Assembly (NCBI GenBank): GCA_034439755.1
Contig: JAWXAZ010000133.1
Span: forward strand, 15,020 to 79,019
DNA from: B1 sp034439755
GTDB lineage: Bacteria; Bacteroidota; Bacteroidia; UKL13-3
Direction: 5' to 3'
DNA length: 64,000 bases
Part shown: one piece after another, positions 1-8,433 of the stretch
How positions within the stretch are numbered: the first letter of the stretch is position 1
Layout of the letters: every line of letters starts with the position of its first letter
Position numbers and translations under genes: made by a program
Notes under the pieces: model-generated
Database searches by the model: none
Seen by the model: the letters and a program-made list of their open reading frames with translations, nothing else
What the model was told of the DNA's origin: nothing

Positions 1-1243
1 CCGAAATAGAAAAATTGTTTTTATTTTCTTTTATTACTTTTTTCTGAAGCAGTAATTCTCTCCAACTTTCAAGGCCAATCTCCTTATAGTTTAAGTGCTG
101 CAAGTCACTTTCGTTATTTTGATTTTGTATTCCATCCGCATACCAATCAAATATTCTACTAAATGTGGAAATTTCACCAAAATCATTCTTATCATTCTTA
201 AATATCCAGACTTTTTGAGCCTCAAATGCATTGCCAATAATATCCATCGCTTTGGATGCTGCAATATTAAAATCTGAGTTTGCTAAAAGCTCCATTGAGG
301 CATTGTTTATGGCCCTTAAGAGTTTGTCGTTTTCTTTTAAAATAACCTCGAATTTCTTTTTTTCAGTTATATCGGCCTCAATGGCTATAAAACCAATATG
401 CTTGTCGTTTTCAATAATGGGTGTAATTGAAATTGAAATCCAATATGGCTCTCCAGATTTAGAATAGTTTAATAACTCACCATTGAACAGTATTTGTGAT
501 TTTATACAACTTGAAATTTCTTTTATAGTATCTAAGTTGGTATCTTTTCCTTGTAATAATTGGCCCGGTTTTAATCCTACTAACTCAGATGTTTTATATC
601 CTGTAATTCTTTCAAACCCATCATTCGCCCATATTGCTATTCCATTGGCATCTGTAATAATCACTACATTTTGAGTTTTTTGCGCAACAAGCGCTAAGGT
701 TTTAATTTCCTCTTCAATTTTTTTTCTATTGCTAATATCAAATCTAATTGAAAGATATTGATAGGGTTTTCCCTTGTCGTTTAAAAAGGGAATAATGGTA
801 GAATCTACCCAAAACAATTCGCCATTTTTTTTACGGTTGCAAATTTCCCCTTGCCAAATTCTCCCAGCAACTATTTTAGACCACATTTCCTCAAAAAAAC
901 TAATTGGGTGAATTCCACTATTGACGATATTGTGATTCTTGCCTATCAATTCTGGTAAAGTAAAGCCAGAAACCTCGCAGAAATTTTTATTTGCCGATAT
1001 TATGTTTGCCTTAGCATCTGTTAGAGACACATGAGCAGCACTATCTATCGCATTTTTGAAATTGTTTAATTCTTTAAAGGACTCCTTTGAACTTAATTCT
1101 AGTATCCTTTCAAGTTTGTTATAGTCGTCCTGAAAATTAAGATAACTTTCATCCACTATTTTGAGAAAATTATTCAAATCCTCTTGTTGAGGAATTGTAT
1201 CACCAAACAGCTTTTTTAATTGCCTTTTTAACAGTCTATGCAT
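1..1243 (-). CDS. PAS-PAS-GAF sensor protein, probable histidine kinase N-terminus (partial)
   Basis: The reading frame is open from an ATG at 1243 to the left edge of the window, so only the first about 414 residues are seen. The N-terminus (MHRLLKRQLKKLFG...) is the basic/coiled lead-in common in hybrid kinases and cyclases of this group. Two PAS domains follow (about residues 62-178 and 185-305), each with a PAC-like tail such as YLSIRFDISNRKK and GFIAIEADITEKKK, then the start of a GAF domain (about 320 onward, with AQKVWIFKND). The start codon overlaps the end of the receiver gene by 16 nt, so the two are translationally coupled. A kinase or other output domain is expected beyond the edge but cannot be seen; the kinase call is inferred from the partners (FIST and receiver). 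Confidence 0.8.
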   Translation of the reverse strand, partial: MHRLLKRQLKKLFGDTIPQQEDLNNFLKIVDESYLNFQDDYNKLERILELSSKESFKELNNFKNAIDSAAHVSLTDAKANIISANKNFCEVSGFTLPELIGKNHNIVNSGIHPISFFEEMWSKIVAGRIWQGEICNRKKNGELFWVDSTIIPFLNDKGKPYQYLSIRFDISNRKKIEEEIKTLALVAQKTQNVVIITDANGIAIWANDGFERITGYKTSELVGLKPGQLLQGKDTNLDTIKEISSCIKSQILFNGELLNYSKSGEPYWISISITPIIENDKHIGFIAIEADITEKKKFEVILKENDKLLRAINNASMELLANSDFNIAASKAMDIIGNAFEAQKVWIFKNDKNDFGEISTFSRIFDWYADGIQNQNNESDLQHLNYKEIGLESWRELLLQKKVIKENKNNFSIS

Positions 1244-1668
1244 TGTTCAAAATTGGTTATATGAAATTTAATTCTTTCTTTTAATAGACTGTTTTCACAA
1301 TGTTTAGGTAAATAGTCATTCATGCCTGAATCTATCGCTTTTTCCATTATTTGAGGGTGTAAATCTGCAGAAATAGCAATGATCGGTATGTTAGATTTTT
1401 GTGTAAGTAACTGCCTAATTTTTCGTGTTGCTTCAAAGCCATTCATTAAGGGCATTTGGAGGTCCATTAATATGATATCAAAATTATCGTTTTCAATCAC
1501 TTTTAAGGCCTCTAAACCATTTCCAGCTAGACTAACCGTTGCTTTCATTTGAGTTAAATTTTTTTTGAAAACGATTTGGTTTAATAGATTATCCTCTACT
1601 ACTAAAACATGAATTCCAAGCAATGAATCAATGGAGTTTTCTATAGCCTCGCCTAATTTTGAATTCAT
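1228..1668 (-). CDS. Single-domain response regulator (REC)
   Basis: A 146-residue protein made only of a CheY-like receiver. The acidic pocket is E25-D26 (VLVVEDN), the phospho-acceptor is D69 in ILMDLQMP, the switch residue is S100 (IIAISAD) and the conserved lysine is K122 (YLPKHC). There is no output domain. A leader of about 18 residues precedes the receiver. It lies between a FIST protein gene and a PAS-PAS-GAF sensor gene, 7 nt after the former and overlapping the latter by 16 nt. It probably takes phosphate from the neighbouring sensor; alternatively it is a receiver detached from a hybrid kinase. Confidence 0.85.
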   Translation of the reverse strand: MNSKLGEAIENSIDSLLGIHVLVVEDNLLNQIVFKKNLTQMKATVSLAGNGLEALKVIENDNFDIILMDLQMPLMNGFEATRKIRQLLTQKSNIPIIAISADLHPQIMEKAIDSGMNDYLPKHCENSLLKERIKFHITNFEQCIDC

Positions 1669-1675
1669 AATCTTA

Positions 1676-2821
1676 TTAATCCATCTCCTTAAAAGTAGTG
1701 ATGGTCATTGTTTGATTATGCAATTTACATTCACTTTCAGAATCAAATGGTGAAATCTCCCCATAAGAATAAAACCCGCATAAAGTTGCCTGTTCTCCCA
1801 ATACTTCAGACACCGATTCTACCTCATCCTCTATTAATTGCTTTAAAACTAATTTCCTTCCAACACAGCTAATTAAAATAGCTAATTCAGGTCTTTTGTT
1901 AGCATCATTTTTAATAGTTGATAATGCAGCACCTGTAGCTCCTTCTATTAATCTATCAAAATTTGCCTTCATTAATTTAATATAACTTCCCTCTGGTATG
2001 TCACCAGCAAAGGTTAAGGATTGCATCTCTTCATTTACAGCTAAAATTGTTCTTACTACAGGCTTATCATCCTCTTCATTTCTTAGGTTAATTGGAAACA
2101 ACAATCCAGATGCTGGCAAATCTTTTACATAATCTCCCAAAAACGACTTATATAGTTCAAGCGCTGGCATGCCATCCACCTCATAAAGTACATTGTCTAC
2201 TGATCGCGTAACCAATCTCTCTATACCAAAGCTATCCCAACCACCAAGACTACCATATGATACCAATAATTTCTCGCCATAAAAACCAATGGCTGATACC
2301 AAACTTGTTTCGGCCTTCCCATCCGAATTGAGTACAAATGTTTCATTAAAATTAGCACCATCACCCGCTAATCCACCTGTGGCCGCTACTCCTTGAGGCA
2401 GTGCTGAGCGAATACCTTTTGCCAATTCTGATCCATTAATATTGAGCCCCTCACAAATGAAAAATATATGTTTTAGGTCTTTTTTGTCAAGCTTGCCTAT
2501 TAAGTCAATCGCAACATCTTTGCTATCCTTTGGATTGAGGAGGTGTTTACTTTCAAATTGTACAGTGGTGCTTTTAAATTCCACCAAAGTAGCAACAATT
2601 GTATCGTCATAAACGTGAATACCACATATTTCTCCTGATGAACTTCCTCCAACAATTATTGCATTGGGAAATTTTTCTTTCAAACCTCTTATATGTTCAT
2701 TGGCTTTTATTAATTCTGTTGAACCAAAAAGCAAAATCAATTGCGGATTAATATTACTTGAGCTTTCAATTTGTGGATTCCAACCTTGGTTGTTTCGATA
2801 GATTAACTGATGGGTTTTCAT
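1676..2821 (-). CDS. FIST domain signal-sensing protein
   Basis: A 381-residue protein with FIST N (about residues 25-210) and FIST C (about 220-365) regions. Typical stretches are LILLFGSTELI, NAIIVGGSSSGEI, GVAATGGLAGDGANF and the C-terminal CGFYSYGEISPF. FIST proteins are thought to bind small ligands (amino acids have been proposed) and hand the signal to histidine kinases or methyl-accepting proteins. There is no signal peptide or membrane segment, so it should act in the cytoplasm. It is the first gene of the FIST-receiver-sensor operon and has its own promoter (2842-2872). The ligand is unknown. Confidence 0.88.
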   Translation of the reverse strand: MKTHQLIYRNNQGWNPQIESSSNINPQLILLFGSTELIKANEHIRGLKEKFPNAIIVGGSSSGEICGIHVYDDTIVATLVEFKSTTVQFESKHLLNPKDSKDVAIDLIGKLDKKDLKHIFFICEGLNINGSELAKGIRSALPQGVAATGGLAGDGANFNETFVLNSDGKAETSLVSAIGFYGEKLLVSYGSLGGWDSFGIERLVTRSVDNVLYEVDGMPALELYKSFLGDYVKDLPASGLLFPINLRNEEDDKPVVRTILAVNEEMQSLTFAGDIPEGSYIKLMKANFDRLIEGATGAALSTIKNDANKRPELAILISCVGRKLVLKQLIEDEVESVSEVLGEQATLCGFYSYGEISPFDSESECKLHNQTMTITTFKEMD

Positions 2822-2841
2822 GACTGTGATTTTTTATCTAA

Positions 2842-2872
2842 GCAAGATACATTTTAGGTTCAATATTGCCAA
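2842..2872 (-). promoter_or_regulatory. Promoter of the FIST operon
   Basis: On the minus strand a TTG at 2872-2870 is followed after 20 nt by TATCTTGC (2849-2842), close to the Bacteroidota pattern TTTG-N19-TAnnTTTG. It lies about 20 nt upstream of the FIST start and interleaves with the divergent promoter for the phosphatase. Confidence 0.4.
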
Positions 2873-2895
2873 TAAGTTTCTGTTTTATATATTCG
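2866..2895 (+). promoter_or_regulatory. Promoter of the histidine phosphatase gene
   Basis: TTG at 2866-2868, exactly 19 nt, then TATATTCG at 2888-2895. The expected transcription start falls within a few nucleotides of the ATG at 2903, so the mRNA would be leaderless or nearly so. Confidence 0.5.
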
Positions 2896-2902
2896 TGCAA
2901 AT

Positions 2903-3514
2903 ATGGCAAATAAACTGATTTATATTATTAGACATGGTGAAACAGATTTTAACAAACAAGGAATTGTTCAAGGTAGCGGGGTAGATAGCCTTTTAAACGC
3001 AAAAGGAATTCAACAAGCGAACAGATTTTATGCCTATTATAAAGAGATTAATTTTGATAAAATTTATACTTCGTCCCTTATAAGAACTCAACAAAGTGTT
3101 TTGCCCTTTATTGAAGCTGGCAAAAAGTATGTCGCTAACGTTGCCTTAAACGAAATTTCTTGGGGATTTTTTGAAGGCAAACCACAAAATGAATTAGAAA
3201 GAGCCGCATATGGGGAGGTAGTAAATTCTTGGAATGAAGGGAATTACCATGCCAAAATTAAAGAGGGCGAAAGTGCTTTTGAATTGCAAAGGCGCCAGTT
3301 GCCTTTTGTTAATTATTTAAAAATGCAAGCAGATGAATGTGTGCTTATTTCAATGCATGGCAGGGCCCTAAAAAGTTTTCTATGTACCCTACTTGATTTG
3401 CCCTTATCTCAAATGGATTCGTTTGAACACGTTAATTTATGCCTGTATTTATTAGAATTTGATGGACAAAAATTCTCTATTCTAAAGCATAAAGATATAA
3501 CTCATTTGTTATAG
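2903..3514 (+). CDS. Histidine phosphatase family protein (phosphoglycerate mutase-like)
   Basis: A 203-residue cytosolic protein with the signature RHGETDFN (catalytic H11 in RHG), an SSLIRTQQS segment and the second histidine in SMHGRALK. These are the two catalytic histidines of the branch-1 histidine phosphatase fold, which works through a phospho-histidine intermediate. It could be a broad phosphatase, an alpha-ribazole phosphatase-like enzyme or a cofactor-dependent mutase; the sequence does not settle the substrate. It stands alone, divergent from the FIST operon. Confidence 0.88.
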   Translation: MANKLIYIIRHGETDFNKQGIVQGSGVDSLLNAKGIQQANRFYAYYKEINFDKIYTSSLIRTQQSVLPFIEAGKKYVANVALNEISWGFFEGKPQNELERAAYGEVVNSWNEGNYHAKIKEGESAFELQRRQLPFVNYLKMQADECVLISMHGRALKSFLCTLLDLPLSQMDSFEHVNLCLYLLEFDGQKFSILKHKDITHLL

Positions 3515-3790
3515 TTATTCTGATACGCAATATGTAATAGTCTAAAACATTTGGAGTATTAAATATCAATGTTGTTTAGTTGCGGGTTTTACGATGCTTA
3601 AGTCATCAAATGTTTATATAAATAACCTTCGAACCCATCGTGGACGCACATTTTCGACATTTATTATGTGCTATAAATAAACAATCCCCTTTGAGTAGGA
3701 ATTCTTAACTAAACAACAATGTATTACCTATTTTAATTAAGCATGGTATTAAAGGTGTTTTTAATTAAGAACCCTTAGTTCAATTTAATA
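3515..3790. other. Intergenic region without a gene
   Basis: No convincing reading frame or structured RNA was found here. The stretch contains a MITE-like inverted-repeat element (3567-3721) and leads into the terminator at 3791-3831. Confidence 0.6.
3567..3721. repeat. MITE-like element with 15-bp terminal inverted repeats
   Basis: The left end CAATGTTGTTTAGTT (3567-3581) is the reverse complement of the right end AACTAAACAACAATG (3707-3721) with one mismatch. Both ends are flanked directly by TAT (3564-3566 and 3722-3724), as a 3-bp target duplication would leave. The 155-bp body has no coding capacity. This fits a non-autonomous miniature element, but no second copy or parent transposase is present in the window. 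Confidence 0.4.
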
Positions 3791-3831
3791 AAAAAAAGCT
3801 GCCCTAAAATCACTTTTAAGGCAGCTTTTTA
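3791..3831. terminator. Bidirectional intrinsic terminator
   Basis: AAAAAGCTGCC (3793-3803) pairs perfectly with GGCAGCTTTTT (3820-3830), an 11-bp stem with an A-run before and a T-run after it. It lies between the convergent phosphatase gene and acyl-CoA dehydrogenase gene and can end both transcripts. Confidence 0.85.
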
Positions 3832-3882
3832 GATAAAGAGAGGCAAATTTAATCACTTAAAAACCTCCAATTAGTTCCACTA

Positions 3883-5022
3883 TTATCTCAAAATTTCTCT
3901 CGAAATCACAATTCTATTTACCTCACTTGTGCCTTCGTAAATCTGAGTAATTTTGGCATCGCGCATCAATCTTTCTACATGATACTCTTTTACATAGCCA
4001 TAGCCACCATGAACTTGAACGGCCTCCGTTGTTACCCACATTGCCGTTTCAGAAGCAAATACTTTTGCCATTGAGCTAGCCAATGCATAATCTTTACCAT
4101 TATCCTTCAGTGAAGCAGCTTTTAACACCATTAAACGTGCCGCTTCAATTTGAGTAGCCATATCGGCCAATTTAAATTGAATGGCTTGATGGTGCATTAT
4201 TTCTTTGCCAAATGCTTTGCGTTCTTTAGAATATTTTAATGCCAATTCATAAGCGCCACTTGCAATTCCTAAAGCCTGCGCTGCAATTCCAATTCTACCC
4301 CCAGCCAAAACTTTCATCGCAAATTTAAATCCAAAACCATCCTCTCCAATGCGATTTTCTAAAGGAACTTTTACATCTTGAAACATAACAGAATGCGTAT
4401 CGCTTCCACGAATACCCATCTTATCTTCTTTCTTCCCAACCGTTACGCCTGGCCAGTTTTTCTCTACTATAAAAGCATTAATTCCTTTATGCCCTTTTTC
4501 TACATGTGTTTGCGCAATTACCAAATAATAGGTGCCAGAATTGCCATTGGTAATCCAGTTTTTGGTGCCGTTTAATAGGTAATGATCTCCTTTATCTTCA
4601 GCAGTTGTCCTTTGGGAGGTAGCATCGCTGCCTGCCTCTGGTTCAGACAATAAAAATGCCCCATGAACCGTGCCACTAGCCATTGGAACAAGATATTTTT
4701 GTTTTTGCTCCTCTGTGCCATAAGTCTCAAGACCCCAGCATACCAATGAGTTGTTTACAGAAACCACCACAGACGCAGATGCATCAATTTTAGACAACTC
4801 TTCCATAGCCAAAACATACGAAATAGTGTCCATGCCAGAACCACCATATTTTGGATCAACCATAATGCCTAAAAAGCCAAGTTCTCCTAACTTTTTAATT
4901 TGTTCGGCCGGAAATTTTTGCTCATTGTCGCGCTCAATTACTCCTGGTAAAAGTTCTGTTTGCGCAAAATCTCTTGCTGCTTGTTGAACATTCAAATGCT
5001 CTTCTGTAAATTCAAAGTCCAT
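3883..5022 (-). CDS. Acyl-CoA dehydrogenase (short-chain type)
   Basis: A 379-residue FAD-dependent acyl-CoA dehydrogenase, full length for the family. Seen are the flavin-binding segment GAFLLSEPEAGSDA, WITNGNSGTYYLV, the signature GGYGYVKEYHVERLMRDAKI and the C-terminal QIYEGTSEVNR, whose E363 is the catalytic base. It removes the alpha/beta hydrogens of acyl-CoA in beta-oxidation or branched-chain amino acid breakdown and passes electrons to ETF. Closest in layout to butyryl-CoA dehydrogenase; chain-length preference cannot be read here. It is the last gene before the terminator at 3791-3831, 71 nt after rfaE2. Confidence 0.93.
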   Translation of the reverse strand: MDFEFTEEHLNVQQAARDFAQTELLPGVIERDNEQKFPAEQIKKLGELGFLGIMVDPKYGGSGMDTISYVLAMEELSKIDASASVVVSVNNSLVCWGLETYGTEEQKQKYLVPMASGTVHGAFLLSEPEAGSDATSQRTTAEDKGDHYLLNGTKNWITNGNSGTYYLVIAQTHVEKGHKGINAFIVEKNWPGVTVGKKEDKMGIRGSDTHSVMFQDVKVPLENRIGEDGFGFKFAMKVLAGGRIGIAAQALGIASGAYELALKYSKERKAFGKEIMHHQAIQFKLADMATQIEAARLMVLKAASLKDNGKDYALASSMAKVFASETAMWVTTEAVQVHGGYGYVKEYHVERLMRDAKITQIYEGTSEVNRIVISREILR

Positions 5023-5093
5023 AATCGTATCATTTAATTTAGCGAATATATTAATTACCCAAACATTATCAAACCCAGAGGGGATGATTTTAC

Positions 5094-5585
5094 TTAGGAC
5101 AGTTTTATTTTTTTTTCAATGCCACTAGTAGAATAACCCGGAATAAAGTCGATGGTTTTTACTTCTCCTCCTTTTAACATAACGGTCTCATAACCTACAA
5201 TATCTTTTGGCTGGTAGTCGCTTCCTTTTACCAAAACATCGGGCCTAACCAATTGAATTAATGCCAAAGGAGTTGGTTCATCAAATAAAATTACGGCGTC
5301 AACAAAACCCAAAGATGCTATTATTTGCAACCTCGAATTTTCATCTTGTATGGGCCTATGCTCACCCTTTAACTTGCTTACTGAGGAATCGGTATTTAAG
5401 CCAACCACCAAAACATCACCCAAATCTGCCGCCTTGGCCAAATAATCTACATGGCCCCTATGAAGCAAATCGAAACAACCATTGGTAAATACAATTTTTT
5501 TTTGCTCACTAGCCCAACGCAATAATTGCTTTGGCAGGCTTTCCCAAGTAAAAATTTTGCGCTCAACCTCTTTAAGCCTGCTCAT
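5094..5585 (-). CDS. rfaE2: D-glycero-beta-D-manno-heptose 1-phosphate adenylyltransferase
   Basis: A 163-residue nucleotidyltransferase with NGCFDLLHRGHVDYL; HRGH at 42-45 is the HxGH ATP-binding motif of the cytidylyltransferase fold. VVGLNTDSSVSKLKG and GYSTSGIEKKI match the C-terminal half of HldE. It joins AMP to heptose-1-phosphate to make ADP-heptose for lipopolysaccharide. Unlike E. coli HldE there is no fused kinase domain, the usual split form in this phylum. Its start overlaps the end of the upstream membrane-protein gene by 14 nt. Confidence 0.92.
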   Translation of the reverse strand: MSRLKEVERKIFTWESLPKQLLRWASEQKKIVFTNGCFDLLHRGHVDYLAKAADLGDVLVVGLNTDSSVSKLKGEHRPIQDENSRLQIIASLGFVDAVILFDEPTPLALIQLVRPDVLVKGSDYQPKDIVGYETVMLKGGEVKTIDFIPGYSTSGIEKKIKLS

Positions 5586-6567
5586 TGATTTTCTTTTTCT
5601 GCTGAGCCACTACCAACACAGAAGCTATGGCACCCAATATCAATAAAACAATCATTTGAATTCCGTGAACCATAGTAGCGTAAGCGATGCCATCTTCTTT
5701 GGCTACTCCAAAAAGCAATAGCGACTGCATTACAAAAAAATGGTAGGTGCCTGCACCCGCTCCAGGAGCAGGTAAAACAATGCCTATAGTGCCAATGGCA
5801 AATACAATTAAACAATCTGCAAAACTCAAATGTGAGGTAGGTTCCATGGCAAACAAACAAAAGTACATCATTAAAATATACCCAACCCAAATGGCAATCG
5901 ATAACAATATAAATTGGAGGGGATTTCGCACATGCCTAATACTTAATAATCCGTCGCCAAATCCTTGGATCAGCCCAAATATTCTTATAAAAAGTTTGGT
6001 CTGAACCAATTTCCTTCTAAAAATAAAGACCAAGGCCCCAAATCCCGCTAATATCCCTAATGCGATTAATTTCCAATTGGTCACATCTTTTCCATTTTCT
6101 ACATTGCTGTTAGAAAGCGTTTTTGTAATGAAATCGCTTATTAAATCGAATTGCATGAGGAAAATGATGCCTAAAATGATCATCAATAAAACCATGTCCA
6201 CAATTCTTTCGGTAACCACCGAGCCCAATGATTTTTCTAAAGGAAGATCGTCTGTCTTGCTAAGGGCCGCACACCTAGAAATCTCCCCAGCCCGCGGAAT
6301 AATATAATTCATCATATACCCAACCAAAACAGCATAAAAACTATGCGTGGTGCTTACCTTAAAATGCATTGCCTCATAGAGTTGAGTTGCTCTATAGGCC
6401 CTAATCCAATGGCTTAATATTGAAATTACAACTCCTAGGAGAAGCCAACTAAAATTTGCCGCTGCCATCTTTTCAAAAAGCGCATTCCAATTTGTATCTC
6501 TAAAAACAAAAAATAAAAAGACACCCCCAATACCTAAGATGATGCCATATTGAATGAGCTTTTTCAA
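5572..6567 (-). CDS. Flippase-like membrane protein (YbhN/UPF0104, LPG-synthase TM family)
   Basis: A 331-residue integral membrane protein with about 8 hydrophobic spans. The conserved pieces are RAYRATQLYEAM, GYMMNYIIPRAGEISRC, VVTERIVDMVLL, GIVLPAPGAGAGTYHF and the last span IVLLILGAIASVLVV. They place it in the lysylphosphatidylglycerol synthase TM-region/YbhN family, which lacks the synthetase domain. The function is unproven; related proteins are linked to lipid or undecaprenyl-phosphate handling. It sits 5 nt downstream of panD and overlaps rfaE2, which suggests envelope work with ADP-heptose supply. Confidence 0.85.
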   Translation of the reverse strand: MKKLIQYGIILGIGGVFLFFVFRDTNWNALFEKMAAANFSWLLLGVVISILSHWIRAYRATQLYEAMHFKVSTTHSFYAVLVGYMMNYIIPRAGEISRCAALSKTDDLPLEKSLGSVVTERIVDMVLLMIILGIIFLMQFDLISDFITKTLSNSNVENGKDVTNWKLIALGILAGFGALVFIFRRKLVQTKLFIRIFGLIQGFGDGLLSIRHVRNPLQFILLSIAIWVGYILMMYFCLFAMEPTSHLSFADCLIVFAIGTIGIVLPAPGAGAGTYHFFVMQSLLLFGVAKEDGIAYATMVHGIQMIVLLILGAIASVLVVAQQKKKINEQA

Positions 6568-6572
6568 AAAAA

Positions 6573-6923
6573 TTAATGGGTTAATTTGTTGTTGTGATCT
6601 GGATAAACAGCAATTGGATTGTATTTTTTGGCTTCCTCAAAATCCATAATACAGTATGAAATGATAATGACAGAGTCGCCTGTTGCTGCTTTTCTTGCCG
6701 CCGGTCCATTTAAACATATCATGCCAGTGCCTCTATCTCCCTTAATTACATATGTTTCTAGGCGTTCACCGTTGTTAATGTTCACCACTTGTACCTTCTC
6801 ATTTTCAATCATATTGGCGGCATCCATTAAATCTTCATCAATGGTAATACTTCCTACATAATGTAACTCAGTTTGGGTAACTTTTACACGATGTATTTTC
6901 GACTTTAACAGTTGTATTTGCAT
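6573..6923 (-). CDS. panD: Aspartate 1-decarboxylase
   Basis: A 116-residue proenzyme, normal size. The start LLKSKIHRVKVTQ and the self-cleavage site G24-S25 in HYVGSITIDEDLM are clear. Cleavage generates the pyruvoyl cofactor on S25. It makes beta-alanine for pantothenate and CoA from aspartate. NGERLETYVIKGDRGTGMI and NGPAARKAATGD match the beta-barrel core. First gene of the operon panD - YbhN-like - rfaE2 - acyl-CoA dehydrogenase; the other pantothenate genes are not nearby. Its promoter is at 6940-6970. Confidence 0.96.
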   Translation of the reverse strand: MQIQLLKSKIHRVKVTQTELHYVGSITIDEDLMDAANMIENEKVQVVNINNGERLETYVIKGDRGTGMICLNGPAARKAATGDSVIIISYCIMDFEEAKKYNPIAVYPDHNNKLTH

Positions 6924-6939
6924 AGTTATTTTTGCGTTG

Positions 6940-6970
6940 CAAAAGTAGATAAAAAGCGCAATCTCACAAA
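6940..6970 (-). promoter_or_regulatory. Promoter of the panD operon
   Basis: On the minus strand TTTG (6970-6967), exactly 19 nt, then TACTTTTG (6947-6940): a perfect match to the Bacteroidota primary-sigma consensus. The leader before the panD ATG would be about 12 nt. Confidence 0.75.
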
Positions 6971-7030
6971 TTTTATACTTGGAATACCAGAAATAGTGGT
7001 TTTTTGTGCTTTTTCATCTTGTCAAAATAT

Positions 7031-7053
7031 AGTCACAATGTAGTATTGTGACT
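7031..7053. promoter_or_regulatory. 9-5-9 palindrome, candidate operator of the HmuY/TonB cluster
   Basis: AGTCACAAT (7031-7039), spacer GTAGT, ATTGTGACT (7045-7053): perfect 9-bp arms. It lies 62 nt upstream of the first gene of the putative heme-uptake cluster and 108 nt from the divergent panD start. No T-run follows, so it is not a terminator. The symmetry suggests a dimeric regulator; its identity is unknown and it is not a standard Fur box. Confidence 0.5.
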
Positions 7054-7115
7054 TTTGTCAGGCAATTATTAAGCTTTAACCAAGTTCTTTGTGCTTCAAT
7101 TAACAACATACTAAA

Positions 7116-8426
7116 ATGAAAAAAGTAGTACCATTTTTAAGCCTTATTCTCCTTTCAATCAATCTTTTTGCCCAACAAGCAGATAGCGTAACCATGCTGC
7201 CTGGAACAAGTGTAGACGTTTATTATAATTTAAGCACTGGTACTAAAGACACTGTAAGAAACACCAATTGGCATATTGCCTTTGCAGTTAGAAAAGCGCA
7301 ACCACCTCTTAAAACAATGCAAGCTGCAACCATTATCGTAAACGATGGTAGAAGTGTAGATATGTATAAATCTAACCAAACTTTTGCAAATTGGAAAAAT
7401 TTTGATACCAGTGGTTGGATGAGGTGGACTCAAACAACTAACAGTGATAGCACTTGGGATGTGGGCGCTTTAAACCAAATTCGCAGCTTAAGCAATCCAT
7501 TTGATTACGGCTGGGGTCAATATGATATGGCAAGTAAAGATGTGGTTGGCGACCAAATTTGGTTGATGGCAATTGCAGTTTCACCAAATCCTGCTGCTCC
7601 AAGATTATTAAAAAAGTTAACCGTGCATAGCATTGTTTATGATACCATGTGGGTTTTTACCATTTCTAATATTGATGGCACCGATAGCAATACAGTAAGC
7701 ATTAGAAAATCGAATTTTAACAATAAATTGTTTGCTTATTACAATGTATTAACCAACACCGTGATCGACCGCGAACCAGCTTTAAATACTTGGGATATCT
7801 TATTTACCAGGTATAAAACAATGGTAACCCTGTTTGGGCAAACTTTAATGTATCCTGTAATGGGGGTTTTACACAATCCTACGGTAACCACTGCTAAATA
7901 TATTGGAGCAGATGCAAAAACCTATGTTCCTAAGGCCTCCTTAGATTTTAAAACCAATATAAACCAAATGGGTTGGGATTGGAAACTAATCACAACAACC
8001 CCAGGTAATTGGCCAATTCGCGATTCTTTATCATATGTGGTAAAAACTGGGTTAAATAGTTTTTATAGGTTGTTTTTTACCGAGTATTTCGCAAGTTCAA
8101 CCAGACAAAATATTAGCTTTAACAAGACTTTATTTACAGACCTAACCAGCACCTCCGAAGTAAAAGAAGCATTTAATAACCTTCAAGTATATCCTAACCC
8201 AGCTTCAGAAAAATTAAACATCGAACTAAGTGTAATCAAACCAATAGCTTCTCTTAATGTTGAACTAATGGATATTACAGGAAGAGTTATTCAGTCTCAA
8301 AATTTCACACAAGTAAAAGGAAACTTTGATTTAACAATTTCAACTGCAACCTTAAATTCGGGCGTGTATTTCCTAACAGTGCAAACAGAAGGATATAAAG
8401 TATCTAAAAAAGTAGTTATCAATTAA
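7116..8426 (+). CDS. HmuY-like T9SS-sorted surface protein
   Basis: A 436-residue exported protein. Signal peptide at 1-20 (ending LFAQ), a HmuY-like region with VYYNLSTGTKDTV and NTNWHIAFAV, and a C-terminal T9SS type A sorting domain from about residue 358 (LQVYPNP...GVYFLTVQ). HmuY of Porphyromonas is a hemophore-like heme-binding protein; here the domain appears to be carried to the surface by T9SS instead of as a lipoprotein. It is followed 7 nt later by a TonB-dependent receptor gene, which supports a role in ligand capture. The heme ligand is inference; axial histidines cannot be assigned. Confidence 0.65.
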   Translation: MKKVVPFLSLILLSINLFAQQADSVTMLPGTSVDVYYNLSTGTKDTVRNTNWHIAFAVRKAQPPLKTMQAATIIVNDGRSVDMYKSNQTFANWKNFDTSGWMRWTQTTNSDSTWDVGALNQIRSLSNPFDYGWGQYDMASKDVVGDQIWLMAIAVSPNPAAPRLLKKLTVHSIVYDTMWVFTISNIDGTDSNTVSIRKSNFNNKLFAYYNVLTNTVIDREPALNTWDILFTRYKTMVTLFGQTLMYPVMGVLHNPTVTTAKYIGADAKTYVPKASLDFKTNINQMGWDWKLITTTPGNWPIRDSLSYVVKTGLNSFYRLFFTEYFASSTRQNISFNKTLFTDLTSTSEVKEAFNNLQVYPNPASEKLNIELSVIKPIASLNVELMDITGRVIQSQNFTQVKGNFDLTISTATLNSGVYFLTVQTEGYKVSKKVVIN

Positions 8427-8433
8427 TATTGTT

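Noticed and set aside
95..674. Small plus-strand reading frames at the left edge
   Set aside because: They lie antisense to the PAS-PAS-GAF frame, which shows clear family motifs; the plus frames do not.
5582..5890. 102-codon minus frame inside the YbhN-like gene
   Set aside because: Different frame from a well-supported membrane protein; no family features and odd composition.
7019..7060. Palindrome region as a transcription terminator or riboswitch
   Set aside because: No U-tract, upstream of the first gene with no transcript entering in that direction; operator is more likely.
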